Positions 55,907 to 63,288 of a stretch of 64,000 bases of DNA are shown piece by piece. The stretch's first letter is position 1; every line of letters starts with the position of its first letter. This stretch comes from QNZT01 sp964573205. Lineage in GTDB: Bacteria > Campylobacterota > Campylobacteria > Campylobacterales > QNZT01. The notes beneath the pieces were generated by a model that did no database searches, was not told the DNA's origin, and saw only the letters and a list, made by a program, of their open reading frames with translations. Location: assembly GCA_964573205.1 (NCBI GenBank), contig CAZNIT010000045.1, forward strand, positions 22,393 through 86,392, in the 5' to 3' direction. Both the position numbers and the translations under genes were made by a program.

Positions 55907-57048
55907 TTTATCACCACCTTTGTTCCGTAACCGATTTTCGAACTTATTCGCAGTTTATACCCGTAGTTTTTTACAACCTGACTCACTATATCAAGCCCTA
56001 TTCCAAATCCCCCCTCGCTTTTATCGGCTCTTTTGAAACGCTGCAAAATTTTATTTATGTCTCTCTTTTTTATACCCCTGCCCGTATCCGTAACGCTAAA
56101 ATACTCTTTTGTCAATTTTATCTTCAATTCACCGTTTTGTTTGTTGTATTTCACCGCATTTGAGATCAGGTTGTCCACTAGTCTTAGAGCGTCGTTTCGA
56201 TCCATCCGTACGATGACCTCGGGCTCGATATCTTTTTTGATCTTGAGTCGTTTTACCTCAGCCATACCGGAATAATAAAACATCCTCTCTTCGACGAGTT
56301 CGCTTATATCCAGAGATTCTATTTTTCTGTAATAGTCATGATTTAAATTTAGATAAACAAGATCGTCGTATATTCGGCTTAGAGTCTTTGAGGCTATCTC
56401 TATTCGCTTCAACTCTTGAGCGTTCTCTTTATGTTTTGAGAGAGTCTCTATCATCTCTATATTTGTAAGTATGGTACTTACGGGGGTATTTAGTTCATGA
56501 GCGGTATCTTGAATGAAGTGATTCATCTGTTGGATAGAGCGTTTCATGGGAGCGACAAAAAGTTTTCCGAGAAAAAACCCCAAAACCAGTAAGAAAAGAG
56601 CCGATCCGACCATAAAGAGGGAGATCTTTTTACGCAAATTATAAATAGGAACGAAATCTATCTCTTTTGTAACCAAAAGATATGCCGCACCGAGATAGTA
56701 CGGTTCCACTTCCGTTATGTGGTAAAGGTTTTTTTTCGACTTTTGTCCGTTTAATCGTATGGGGTGTTTAAAGGTACCGAAAATGTAGTTCTTATCGAGA
56801 TCGTAAATCGCCGACTCAGTACCTTTTCGTGCCGGATAGACCAACTTTTCATCATTTGAGAGATGAAGCACTCTTAAACGAGATTTTATATACTGCGCTT
56901 CATATTTTAGAGTCTCTTTTTGTTGTGAAAGAAGATGGGATTTTGCCGAAATGTAAAATATCCACATAGCGATACCGAAAAGGAAAAAAGTGGATCCGAA
57001 ATATATGACGAGAAATCGAATCAGACTCTTTCTTTCGCTATTTAACAA
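55894..57048 (-). CDS. Sensor histidine kinase (upstream of the RND set)
   Basis: A 384-residue membrane kinase: two transmembrane helices (about 12-34 and 142-164) flank a periplasmic sensor of about 107 residues. The dimerisation/phospho-acceptor box is QDTAHELNTPVST with H184. The ATPase domain shows the N box (DNLISNAVKYNKQ) and G boxes (VTDTGRGIKKRD, GGFGIGLDIV). It overlaps the response regulator by 11 bases and the cytochrome gene by 13. The signal is unknown. Confidence 0.93.
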   Translation of the reverse strand: MLNSERKSLIRFLVIYFGSTFFLFGIAMWIFYISAKSHLLSQQKETLKYEAQYIKSRLRVLHLSNDEKLVYPARKGTESAIYDLDKNYIFGTFKHPIRLNGQKSKKNLYHITEVEPYYLGAAYLLVTKEIDFVPIYNLRKKISLFMVGSALFLLVLGFFLGKLFVAPMKRSIQQMNHFIQDTAHELNTPVSTILTNIEMIETLSKHKENAQELKRIEIASKTLSRIYDDLVYLNLNHDYYRKIESLDISELVEERMFYYSGMAEVKRLKIKKDIEPEVIVRMDRNDALRLVDNLISNAVKYNKQNGELKIKLTKEYFSVTDTGRGIKKRDINKILQRFKRADKSEGGFGIGLDIVSQVVKNYGYKLRISSKIGYGTKVVIKWKK

Positions 57049-57703
57049 ATCGATATCCTATATTTTTAACCGTCTCTATGGAGTCTCTGCCTAAAACGGC
57101 TCGCAATCTTTTTATATAAGCTCTCAAAGAACCCGAACTGGGCTCTTCGTCATACTCCCATAAAGCTTGATATATTTTATCATATCTCAAAAGATCTCCG
57201 CGATGCTGTAAAAATAACGCTAAAAGTTTCAACTCTTTAGTTTTAAGAGGGATTTTTTGAGTATTTTTATTTAGAATCAATTTCTTCAGATCAAATACAA
57301 ACCCGTCAAAAAGCTCTATCGTCCGTTCATGAGTTCCAAACGATCTTTTCAAAAGAGACTCGACACGAACTAGAAGCTCTTTTAGCGCGAACGGTTTTCT
57401 TATGTAGTCGTCACAACCGATCATAAAACCTTTTTCCACATCTTCGACACTATTTAACGATGTAATAAAAATAGCGGGAGTCTCGTTCCTCTCTTTTCTA
57501 AACTCTTTTAAAAATTCAAAACCGTTCAACCTCGGTACTTTGACATCCAGCAACATCAAGTCTATGTGTTTTTCATACATAAGCTCTTGCGCGTCATAAC
57601 CGTCATACGCACAAACGACATCATACCCCTTGATGGTAAGAAACTGTTTTATCGTATCGCTTAGTTGAAGATCATCTTCCAAAAGAAGTATAGTCTGTCT
57701 CAT
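57038..57703 (-). CDS. OmpR-family response regulator (partner of the adjacent kinase)
   Basis: A 221-residue regulator with a complete receiver: acidic residues E9-D10-D11, phosphorylation site D53 in MLLDVKVPRLNGFEFL, and the conserved lysine in IRKPFALKELL. A winged-helix DNA-binding domain (about 130-221, ETVKNIGYRFVK) follows. It leads a regulator-kinase-cytochrome operon that points directly at the TolC-adaptor-RND genes, its most likely target. Confidence 0.94.
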   Translation of the reverse strand: MRQTILLLEDDLQLSDTIKQFLTIKGYDVVCAYDGYDAQELMYEKHIDLMLLDVKVPRLNGFEFLKEFRKERNETPAIFITSLNSVEDVEKGFMIGCDDYIRKPFALKELLVRVESLLKRSFGTHERTIELFDGFVFDLKKLILNKNTQKIPLKTKELKLLALFLQHRGDLLRYDKIYQALWEYDEEPSSGSLRAYIKRLRAVLGRDSIETVKNIGYRFVK

Positions 57704-57773
57704 CTTTATATCCGTCAGATTTTATTATGAATCATAATAACATAAAATGAACTCGGTGTGAACTTCAAATCTT

Positions 57774-58547
57774 TTAAAAACGGTAGCCTACATTAAGCGA
57801 ATAGCTAAAATCGGTAGCACTTTCGCTAAGACCGCCGGATATCGTAGTCGAGAGAAATAGTTTTTCATTAAAAAAGTAGCCGGCATATAGCGATATGCTT
57901 TGAAGATTTCGTTCATCTTCGTAAATGGAGTTTTGATTTGTATAAGATATGGAAAAATAACTCTTCTCAGACGCCAAATAACCGCTTGACAACGAGAAAG
58001 TGTCGGTATCCCTCGTTCCTTCGTCATGCATAAATGTATGACCTATGTCTATCGAGAAATCATATAACCCGACATAACGAGTAACTCTCGTCTTTACAAA
58101 ATAGTCGCTTTTGTTACCCGCGGAGTCATAAGTCGGTATATATACTCCCGCTCCCAAAGAAAATGAGAAATCATTTTTATTCAAACGATAATAAAAAGAT
58201 AAAGAGCTATCGTCGATTCCGCTTTCACCGTTGTTTATATCGTAATTTGACGTATAAAAATAAGCGCTGAAGTTTGAGTAATGATAACCAAGAGATAAAC
58301 TTTGTCCGCTTTGAGAGTACTCTTCATTCACTTTGGCATATTTGTATCCGAGAATTATGTCAAAACGGTGCTCTTGTTTAAATGTCAATTTTTCGACGAC
58401 ACAACCTCTTTCGTCCACAATATCCGTCAAAGCGGAATTCGGACACAAGTCGTCGCCGTTTTCGACTCCGTCCATATCGTCGTCAAGATATGCGGCGTTT
58501 ACCGTAAATGTAAAAAATAGAAAAAAGACAAATATCAGCCGTTTCAC
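57774..58547 (-). CDS. Predicted outer-membrane beta-barrel with thrombospondin type 3 repeat
   Basis: A 257-residue protein with signal peptide (cleavage about residue 18), then a calcium-binding thrombospondin type 3 motif, YLDDDMDGVENGDDLCPNS, ending in a small cysteine pair (DLCPNS and RGCVVE). The remaining about 200 residues alternate in beta-strand fashion and end in SLNVGYRF; a C-terminal aromatic residue is the usual barrel export signal. Ligand or pore function is unknown. It lies 12 bases downstream of a Met/Gly-rich protein gene. Confidence 0.78.
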   Translation of the reverse strand: MKRLIFVFFLFFTFTVNAAYLDDDMDGVENGDDLCPNSALTDIVDERGCVVEKLTFKQEHRFDIILGYKYAKVNEEYSQSGQSLSLGYHYSNFSAYFYTSNYDINNGESGIDDSSLSFYYRLNKNDFSFSLGAGVYIPTYDSAGNKSDYFVKTRVTRYVGLYDFSIDIGHTFMHDEGTRDTDTFSLSSGYLASEKSYFSISYTNQNSIYEDERNLQSISLYAGYFFNEKLFLSTTISGGLSESATDFSYSLNVGYRF

Positions 58548-58559
58548 TTAAAGCCTACG

Positions 58560-59021
58560 CTATTTTCTGTGTTTCATGTTTTGAGCTTCGGGTCTGTTTT
58601 GATGCTGGGAGGGGTTCTTTTTGTTTGTCTGGTCGTTGTGCATCTGTTCTCTGGCTCTTTCGCTTTCGCCGCCCAACTTATGCATGCCTTCCATACCGCC
58701 TCTCATACCGCCGCCAAGCATTCCTCCGCCTCTCATACCGTTACCGGACATTCCTCCGCCTAACATTCCTCCTCCGGACATACCGCCTTGCATAGATTTG
58801 TGAGGTTTAGAGCCTTGAAGCGACATTCGAAGTTTTCCAAGAGCGGTACTTCTTTGTTCGAAATTTAATTTCGCAAGCTCTCTTTTGATCTCGTTCATGA
58901 GCTTGAAACGCTCATTTTTCGGTACGCTCTGAAGCTTTTGTATTTTTAAAGAGAGCGAATCCTGTGCACTTTGCAGAGTTAAGCATACGACAAACGAGAT
59001 AAATATCAATTTTTTAAACAT
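58560..59021 (-). CDS. Secreted Met/Gly-rich repeat protein
   Basis: A 153-residue protein with a signal peptide (about 1-19), a charged helical segment (about 23-68), and a low-complexity stretch at about 77-113 in which methionines are separated by GGG or GG units (GGGMLGGGMSG pattern, about nine Met). A polar His/Asn/Gln-rich tail follows. Regularly spaced periplasmic methionines are a common copper(I)- or silver-binding arrangement, so a metal-binding role is possible but unproven. It lies between a two-component pair and an outer-membrane protein gene. Confidence 0.7.
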   Translation of the reverse strand: MFKKLIFISFVVCLTLQSAQDSLSLKIQKLQSVPKNERFKLMNEIKRELAKLNFEQRSTALGKLRMSLQGSKPHKSMQGGMSGGGMLGGGMSGNGMRGGGMLGGGMRGGMEGMHKLGGESERAREQMHNDQTNKKNPSQHQNRPEAQNMKHRK

Positions 59022-59066
59022 CTCTTTTCCTGTTAACTTCTTTTTTAAAATTATAAAATATATACA

Positions 59067-60116
59067 TTACTTAACAATTACCTTAGAAAGATCGAGTTTC
59101 ACGACGGTTCCCACACCTACTTCACTCTTCACTAAAATCGTGATCGCCGATTCGTCGCAAAGTTTTTTGACAATATGCATACCGATTCCAAGTCCTCTGT
59201 CGCCCTCTTTGTAAAAACGATCGAAGATTTTATTTACATTTTTTATGCCTTGACCGTTATCTTCTATATATAACATTGCATCGTTTGATTTTAAAGTGAT
59301 CTTTCCCTCTTTTTGAGTATATTTGCATGCATTGCTTAAAAGGTTGTCCAAAATTCTTATAAATGCGTCTTTATTCGTAAAAAGTTTACATTTTCGAACA
59401 TAAACTTCAAACAAAACATTCGGATAGATCATGTTAAAATACTCTATTCGTTTTTTTATTATATCTAAAAGTTCAAACTCCTCTTTTTGAAGTAAACTGT
59501 TATCTAAAAAAGCCCTTAGATTGTTTTGAAGCGACAGTATCGTCGAAATACTATTTTGCATGCGATCTATCTTTTTGTTTTCCCCTATCTCTTTTTTGAA
59601 AAGTTTAAAATTTACGATCATCGAAGATAGAGGCGTATTTATATCATGAAGTATATCTTTTACGAACTCCTCATTTAGATCGAGAGCTCTTTTTAAAGGT
59701 CGTAGCGAGTAAAGAGAAAAAACAAAAGATAAAAGCGCGATTATGAGCGTATATATTATGAACTTTTTAAAAAGATCCTTTTTAAGCTCGTAAACTCTTC
59801 GTTCGTATGTTTTTTGGGGCAATATGACTTTAAGAAGATACTCATCCGCCGTAGGAACTTCAAAAAAGCTATATACATCGCCGTCTTTATATAGTTTTCT
59901 AACCTTTCTCTCGTCCGTCTTCGGAACGAAGTCAAGCTCCAACCCCTCGCATTTTAGGTCAAAGCTGCATATTTTCATCTGAGATCTTATATGATCGTCT
60001 ATACTGTGTCGGCCTTGTTTATAGCTTTGCAAAACTATTACAGCCAATAAAATCGACTGTAATACGAAAAATATCGAAAAACTCTTAAGAAGCGCCTCTA
60101 TCTCATACTTTTTCAA
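59067..60116 (-). CDS. Sensor histidine kinase (second two-component system)
   Basis: A membrane kinase of 349 residues if it starts at TTG 60116 (KKYEIEALLKS follows); an ATG at 60158 would add 14 residues but would overlap the regulator by 56 bases. Two transmembrane helices (about 13-30 and 117-138) flank a periplasmic loop of about 85 residues with two cysteines. The phospho-acceptor box ILHDINTPLSSM has H157; the ATPase domain shows DNLLSNACKYTQKEG and EDNGQGIKNVNKIFDR. It is preceded by its response regulator. Confidence 0.9.
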   Translation of the reverse strand: MKKYEIEALLKSFSIFFVLQSILLAVIVLQSYKQGRHSIDDHIRSQMKICSFDLKCEGLELDFVPKTDERKVRKLYKDGDVYSFFEVPTADEYLLKVILPQKTYERRVYELKKDLFKKFIIYTLIIALLSFVFSLYSLRPLKRALDLNEEFVKDILHDINTPLSSMIVNFKLFKKEIGENKKIDRMQNSISTILSLQNNLRAFLDNSLLQKEEFELLDIIKKRIEYFNMIYPNVLFEVYVRKCKLFTNKDAFIRILDNLLSNACKYTQKEGKITLKSNDAMLYIEDNGQGIKNVNKIFDRFYKEGDRGLGIGMHIVKKLCDESAITILVKSEVGVGTVVKLDLSKVIVK

Positions 60117-60735
60117 GGATATACCCCTGCCCTCGAATATTTTTAATATCCAGATCAAGTTTGTTCTTGAGCTTTGCGAGATTTACCCGAAGGGCGTTTG
60201 AGTTGGGATGCTCCAGAGACTCCATAAGAGTATATGAACTGACGATTTTGTTCATGTTGGTGATGAGTTGATGAAATATATTTAACTGTACCTCTCCCAA
60301 GCCGATGGTTTTTCCCGCTTTTGTGAGATCCTTTGTCAAGGGGTTGTAAATAATATCTTTATAATGAATATTTTGATCTGTTTTTAGATACTTGCTTTTG
60401 ATACGAATCACAAGCTCTTCCGGGTCAAAAGGCTTTTTTATATAGTCTTCGGCTCCTAGCGCGAACCCTTTTGAGATAGAGTTTATATCCGTCAAAGCGG
60501 TTATATAGATAGTCGGTGTCGTATCGTCGGAAGCTTTTAAATGCTTCAAAACCGAAAAGCCGTCTTCTTTCGGAACATTTATATCGAATATATATAGATC
60601 ATAACTTTTTTCAAAAGTAAGATCATAAACCTCTTCTCCGTCACCGGCGACATCCACCTCAAAGCCTTCACTTTCGAGATATTCCTGTAAACTTTCACAT
60701 AGTATTTCATCATCTTCTAAGAGCAATATTTTCAT
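60103..60735 (-). CDS. OmpR-family response regulator (second two-component system)
   Basis: A 210-residue regulator with acidic residues E7-D8-D9, phosphorylation site D51 in YIFDINVPKEDGF, conserved lysine in IKKPFDPEEL and a winged-helix domain ending NIRGQGYILEKV. The start at ATG 60735 gives the standard MKILLLEDDE opening; an upstream ATG at 60822 would run through the divergent promoter of the truncated antitoxin and is not credible. Likely targets are the Met/Gly-rich and barrel genes downstream. Confidence 0.92.
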   Translation of the reverse strand: MKILLLEDDEILCESLQEYLESEGFEVDVAGDGEEVYDLTFEKSYDLYIFDINVPKEDGFSVLKHLKASDDTTPTIYITALTDINSISKGFALGAEDYIKKPFDPEELVIRIKSKYLKTDQNIHYKDIIYNPLTKDLTKAGKTIGLGEVQLNIFHQLITNMNKIVSSYTLMESLEHPNSNALRVNLAKLKNKLDLDIKNIRGQGYILEKV

Positions 60736-60772
60736 AACCGAAAGTATAGCATAAATGGGCAAATACATATTG

Positions 60773-60801
60773 TTGACATTATCACTCACATGATGTACAA
60801 T
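60773..60801 (+). promoter_or_regulatory. Consensus sigma70 promoter, first antitoxin copy
   Basis: TTGACA (60773-60778) and TACAAT (60796-60801) with a 17-base spacer, followed by AAGGAG and an ATG at 60825. It is the duplicate of the promoter at 61682-61710, differing at one base in the -10 box. Confidence 0.8.
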
Positions 60802-60824
60802 AAGTAATGTATAAAGGAGCAATC

Positions 60825-60956
60825 ATGCGAAGAACACAAATCTATTTTGAAGAGGATATGCTGTTAGAACTAAAACAAAAAGCAAATAGTATGGGTATCT
60901 CCCTATCAGCTTATATTCGAAATGTTCTTCAAAAAAATCTTAACAATGAAAACTAA
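60825..60956 (+). pseudogene. Truncated duplicate of the RHH antitoxin gene
   Basis: The reading frame gives 43 residues (RTQIYFEEDMLLELKQKANS and on) and ends at TAA, where the intact copy 909 bases downstream continues with CAA-type sequence. The DNA-binding ribbon-helix-helix is intact, but the C-terminal toxin-binding part is lost: similarity continues without gaps through about 60995 and then stops. No toxin gene follows. The product may still bind the shared operator, so it could be a functional mini-repressor rather than a dead copy. Confidence 0.8.
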
Positions 60957-61029
60957 AAACCAAAAAAATTAAATCTTTCAAAATTTTCGGGAATGATGAA
61001 ACTCTTTAAAACTTTTGTAAAGTGTGGCT

Positions 61030-61036
61030 GGGGGGG
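61030..61036 (+). repeat. Homopolymeric G tract
   Basis: Seven consecutive G residues within GGCTGGGGGGGAGTGGG, between the truncated antitoxin and the end of the YgiT-type gene. Such a tract stands out in AT-rich DNA. It is not in a coding frame. Confidence 0.6.
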
Positions 61037-61055
61037 AGTGGGTGAAAGTTAAGAT

Positions 61056-61274
61056 TTAAGCACTTTTTAGTAAAAGTTGTTTTGTCTCATCATCAAGTTT
61101 TTTCAATGCCTTTTGGATATGCTCTACCTCTTTATCTTCAAATAGTGCCTCACCACATTGAGTACAAACCCATGCAGGAATACTCTCCCATGTGATATGA
61201 TAACCATTTCTATCTACATTAAAAGGTGCAGAAGATTTGACCATATCCCCTCTACAATATAAACACTCCATCAT
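61056..61274 (-). CDS. YgiT-type zinc-finger antitoxin-like protein
   Basis: A 72-residue protein with two CxxC pairs (C4/C7 and C37/C40) that form the zinc-binding N-terminal domain of YgiT/MqsA-type antitoxins, followed by a short helix. The HTH domain of full MqsA is missing, as in the short YgiT-type class. Its ATG overlaps the end of the DUF4258 gene by 4 bases, the usual toxin-then-antitoxin order for this class. Confidence 0.85.
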   Translation of the reverse strand: MMECLYCRGDMVKSSAPFNVDRNGYHITWESIPAWVCTQCGEALFEDKEVEHIQKALKKLDDETKQLLLKSA

Positions 61275-61603
61275 TTTATCCTTTTTAAAAAATCATCTGA
61301 CCATAATTTTGGGTCAGGAATATAAGCTGTGATGATTGCTAAATATTCATCTTTTGGTGAACAGACTACATGTATTGGGCGATTATTGATATAACATATC
61401 AAGCAACTCTCTCCTCTTGGGTCATCGATATACTCTTCTATGATTTGACCTTGTAAAACTACCTCTTTTACATCACTATGAGAAATCATCCTATCAGGTC
61501 TAGACATCTGTCTAACTGCATGAGGAAGATATAATATTTTCTTCTTTGCAACTAAAATAATTTTCTCTTTTGCCGTCATATTCATGATAGTTGATTGTAC
61601 CAT
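61271..61603 (-). CDS. DUF4258 domain protein, predicted toxin
   Basis: A 110-residue protein with the DUF4258 pattern: a helix with LPHAVRQMSRPDRMIS, IEEYIDDPRGESCLICY and HVVCSPKDEYLAIITAYIPD, a RelE/MqsR-like small fold. Paired with a YgiT-type gene it is likely a ribonuclease toxin, but the activity is not shown by sequence. ATG codons at 61603, 61585 and 61579 are possible starts and none has a clear ribosome site; conserved similarity begins after the third. Confidence 0.8.
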   Translation of the reverse strand: MVQSTIMNMTAKEKIILVAKKKILYLPHAVRQMSRPDRMISHSDVKEVVLQGQIIEEYIDDPRGESCLICYINNRPIHVVCSPKDEYLAIITAYIPDPKLWSDDFLKRIK

Positions 61604-61634
61604 AATAAAATAAATAGTAATTTTTTACTCCCTC

Positions 61635-61658
61635 GTTCCCAAGCTCCAGCTTGGGAAC
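61635..61658. repeat. REP-like perfect palindrome
   Basis: GTTCCCAAGCT, CC, AGCTTGGGAAC: a perfect 11-base-pair inverted repeat with a 2-base centre, flanked by CTC on the left. It matches in type the GTTCCCA-GC-rich palindromes that occur many times in unrelated bacterial genomes, often linked to REP-associated (RAYT) transposases. It lies upstream of the DUF4258 gene and just before the second antitoxin promoter. Confidence 0.75.
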
Positions 61659-61681
61659 AAATGAATGATATAAAAAGTACA

Positions 61682-61710
61682 TTGACATTATCACTCACAT
61701 GATGTATAAT
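61682..61710 (+). promoter_or_regulatory. Consensus sigma70 promoter of the vapBC pair
   Basis: TTGACA (61682-61687), a 17-base spacer and TATAAT (61705-61710), a full match to the enterobacterial consensus. Most promoters of this phylum lack a -35 box, so it looks imported with the module. Transcription would start near 61717, which rules out the ATG at 61716 as the antitoxin start. Confidence 0.85.
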
Positions 61711-61904
61711 AAGTAATGTATAAAGGAGAAATCATGCAAAGAACACAAATCTATTTTGAAGAGGATATGCTGTTAGAACTAAAACAAAAAGCAAATAGTA
61801 TGGGTATCTCCCTATCAGCTTATATTAGAGATGTTCTTCAAAAAAATCTTAACAATGAAAACCAAGAACCAAAAAAATTAAATCTTTCAGAATTCTCAGG
61901 AATG
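61682..61904 (+). repeat. Direct repeat B (promoter plus antitoxin start)
   Basis: The partner of repeat A at 60773-60995, identical in length with no gaps. This copy carries the intact antitoxin gene and its toxin. Confidence 0.85.
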
Positions 61905-61958
61905 TGGGAAGATAGAGATATATCAATCAAAGATATTAGAAAAACTGCATGGAAATGA
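61734..61958 (+). CDS. vapB: Ribbon-helix-helix antitoxin, VapB-like
   Basis: A 74-residue antitoxin. The N-terminal ribbon-helix-helix (RTQIYFEEDMLLELKQKANS and then GISLSAYIRDVL) binds DNA as a dimer. The C-terminal part (LSEFSGMWEDRDISIKDIRK) is the typical toxin-binding tail of RHH antitoxins paired with PIN toxins. I chose ATG 61734, which sits behind AAGGAGAA; an ATG 18 bases earlier lies before the ribosome site and at the transcription start. It overlaps the toxin gene by 10 bases and likely represses its own promoter. Confidence 0.92.
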   Translation: MQRTQIYFEEDMLLELKQKANSMGISLSAYIRDVLQKNLNNENQEPKKLNLSEFSGMWEDRDISIKDIRKTAWK

Positions 61959-62320
61959 TACTTTTAGATACAAATATTTTGATAGAGATTTTAAAAGGCA
62001 ACAAAGATACGGTCAAGATGGTGGAAGATTTTTCTACTCCTGTATCTATATCATCTATCTCTGCGATGGAGCTCTACTATGGTGCTATAAACAAACAAGA
62101 GATAAAAAAGATAGAGAGGTTTATCTCACTATTTGAAACTTTGCACTTAACAAAAGAGATATCTCTCAAAGCAACACACCTTATAAAACTCTATGCAAAA
62201 AGCCACACTTTAGATATACCAGATAGCCTTATCGCTTCAACCGCAATAGTTCATAACTGTAAACTTGCCACATATAACATAAAAGATTTTAGATATATTG
62301 ATGGTTTAGTGCTTGTGTGA
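61949..62320 (+). CDS. vapC: PIN-domain ribonuclease toxin
   Basis: A 123-residue VapC toxin that would cleave RNA (tRNA in studied cases). The metal-binding acidic residues of the PIN fold are D7 (LLDTNILIEIL), E41 (SAMELYYGA), D92 (IPDSLIASTA) and D113 (NIKDFRYI). The start is ATG 61949 or ATG 61955, both within the antitoxin end. Regulation should be through the VapB-VapC complex at the promoter upstream. Confidence 0.94.
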   Translation: MEMILLDTNILIEILKGNKDTVKMVEDFSTPVSISSISAMELYYGAINKQEIKKIERFISLFETLHLTKEISLKATHLIKLYAKSHTLDIPDSLIASTAIVHNCKLATYNIKDFRYIDGLVLV

Positions 62321-62379
62321 ATTGGAGAGACCGCCCCATATTTTGTGTAAAACAAATCCACCGCTTATTAAGAAGTTCA

Positions 62380-63288
62380 TTACATCTCTAACCACCAACC
62401 TATCTCCTTTTTATGTTTTTTAGCATATTTTTCAAACCACCTCTCAAGTGCTATCGCATCCAATCCATAACTATGATCATCCATAAACTGTTCGTCAAAG
62501 TGTTCTTGAGATTCATATCCTTCTAAAAGTGCCACTATTGAGTATCTGGCTCCTATGTTGTCATTTGGATTTGATCTTAACAACAGATTAAAAAGCCTTA
62601 GTGCCTCTTTTTTGTTTTCAACCGTCCACATCATGTTTGCATAGTTAAATATCATTCTGATAATATGCCTGTTTTCCATAAACAGCCAACTTAGTTTATC
62701 GGGAAATCTACCTCTATCTAAAATGCGATCCATTGCTCTTTCATACCCTTTAGTCAAAATATCGAGTGCTTTTTTAGGCTCTTTATCAAAAAGATAATAT
62801 TCATAAAGAGAGATATAAGGATCAAAAAAATCGGGGTCTTTTTTGATGATTTTTTTAAGTTTTTCGATACTCTTTTTAAAATCATTCACAATACCACTCT
62901 CTAAAAAATCCCAATACATCTCATTGGCTTCAAATCTATCGATATCGATAAATTCATACTCTTTGAACCTCTTGGTCTTCATATTTTTGCTATTGACATA
63001 AAACTCCAAATCCATCACTTTAGCTGTAACGGAAGTAGCTTTTATTCCAAAATACTCCGCCAAATCCTTAGCCGTAATTCCGCCCCTGCCATTTAAACCG
63101 TTCTCTTTGAGATAGATATAGATGAGAGATGAAGCTAGAAGTTCGAAATTTTTAGCATCCGCTATTTATTGAGGTTCAAGCTTTTGGAGTCTATCTAATA
63201 TCTCTAAAACATCTTGATTGTTTTGCAACTTCTCAAAACAGTATCTCATCACAAGCTGTTTTACTCTCTCATAGTTTGTTTGCACCAT
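62380..63288 (-). pseudogene. wHTH (DUF6398-like) plus TPR-like gene interrupted by a stop codon
   Basis: Starting from ATG 63288, which has AAGGAG just upstream, the frame reads 40 codons (VQTNYERVKQLVMRYCFEKL and on), meets TAA at 63166-63168, and continues in the same frame without further stops to 62380. Past the stop come FELLASSLIYIYLKENGL and ITAKDLAEYFGIKATSVTAK, a winged-helix-like DUF6398 domain that needs the upstream part to be complete, and then TPR-like helices. One substitution, for example AAA to TAA, explains it. A TTG at 63063 could restart a 227-residue protein. Confidence 0.75.

Larger units (their letters stand above)
60773..60995 (+). repeat. Direct repeat A (promoter plus antitoxin start)
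   Basis: About 223 bases align without gaps to 61682-61904 at a constant offset of 909 bases. The match begins at the -35 box and stops within the antitoxin C-terminal coding part. The two copies differ at scattered positions, including a base that creates the stop codon in this copy. Confidence 0.85.

Noticed and set aside
58690..58800. Repeated short units as a CRISPR or tandem-repeat array
   Set aside because: The repeats are GGNGGNATG-type codons of the Met/Gly-rich protein in frame, with no spacers.
60736..60822. N-terminal extension of the second response regulator to ATG 60822
   Set aside because: It would place about 29 odd residues before the standard receiver start and run through the divergent antitoxin promoter and ribosome site.
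61716..61733. Antitoxin start at ATG 61716
   Set aside because: The -10 box ends at 61710, so transcription begins at about 61717, and the AAGGAG site lies after this ATG.
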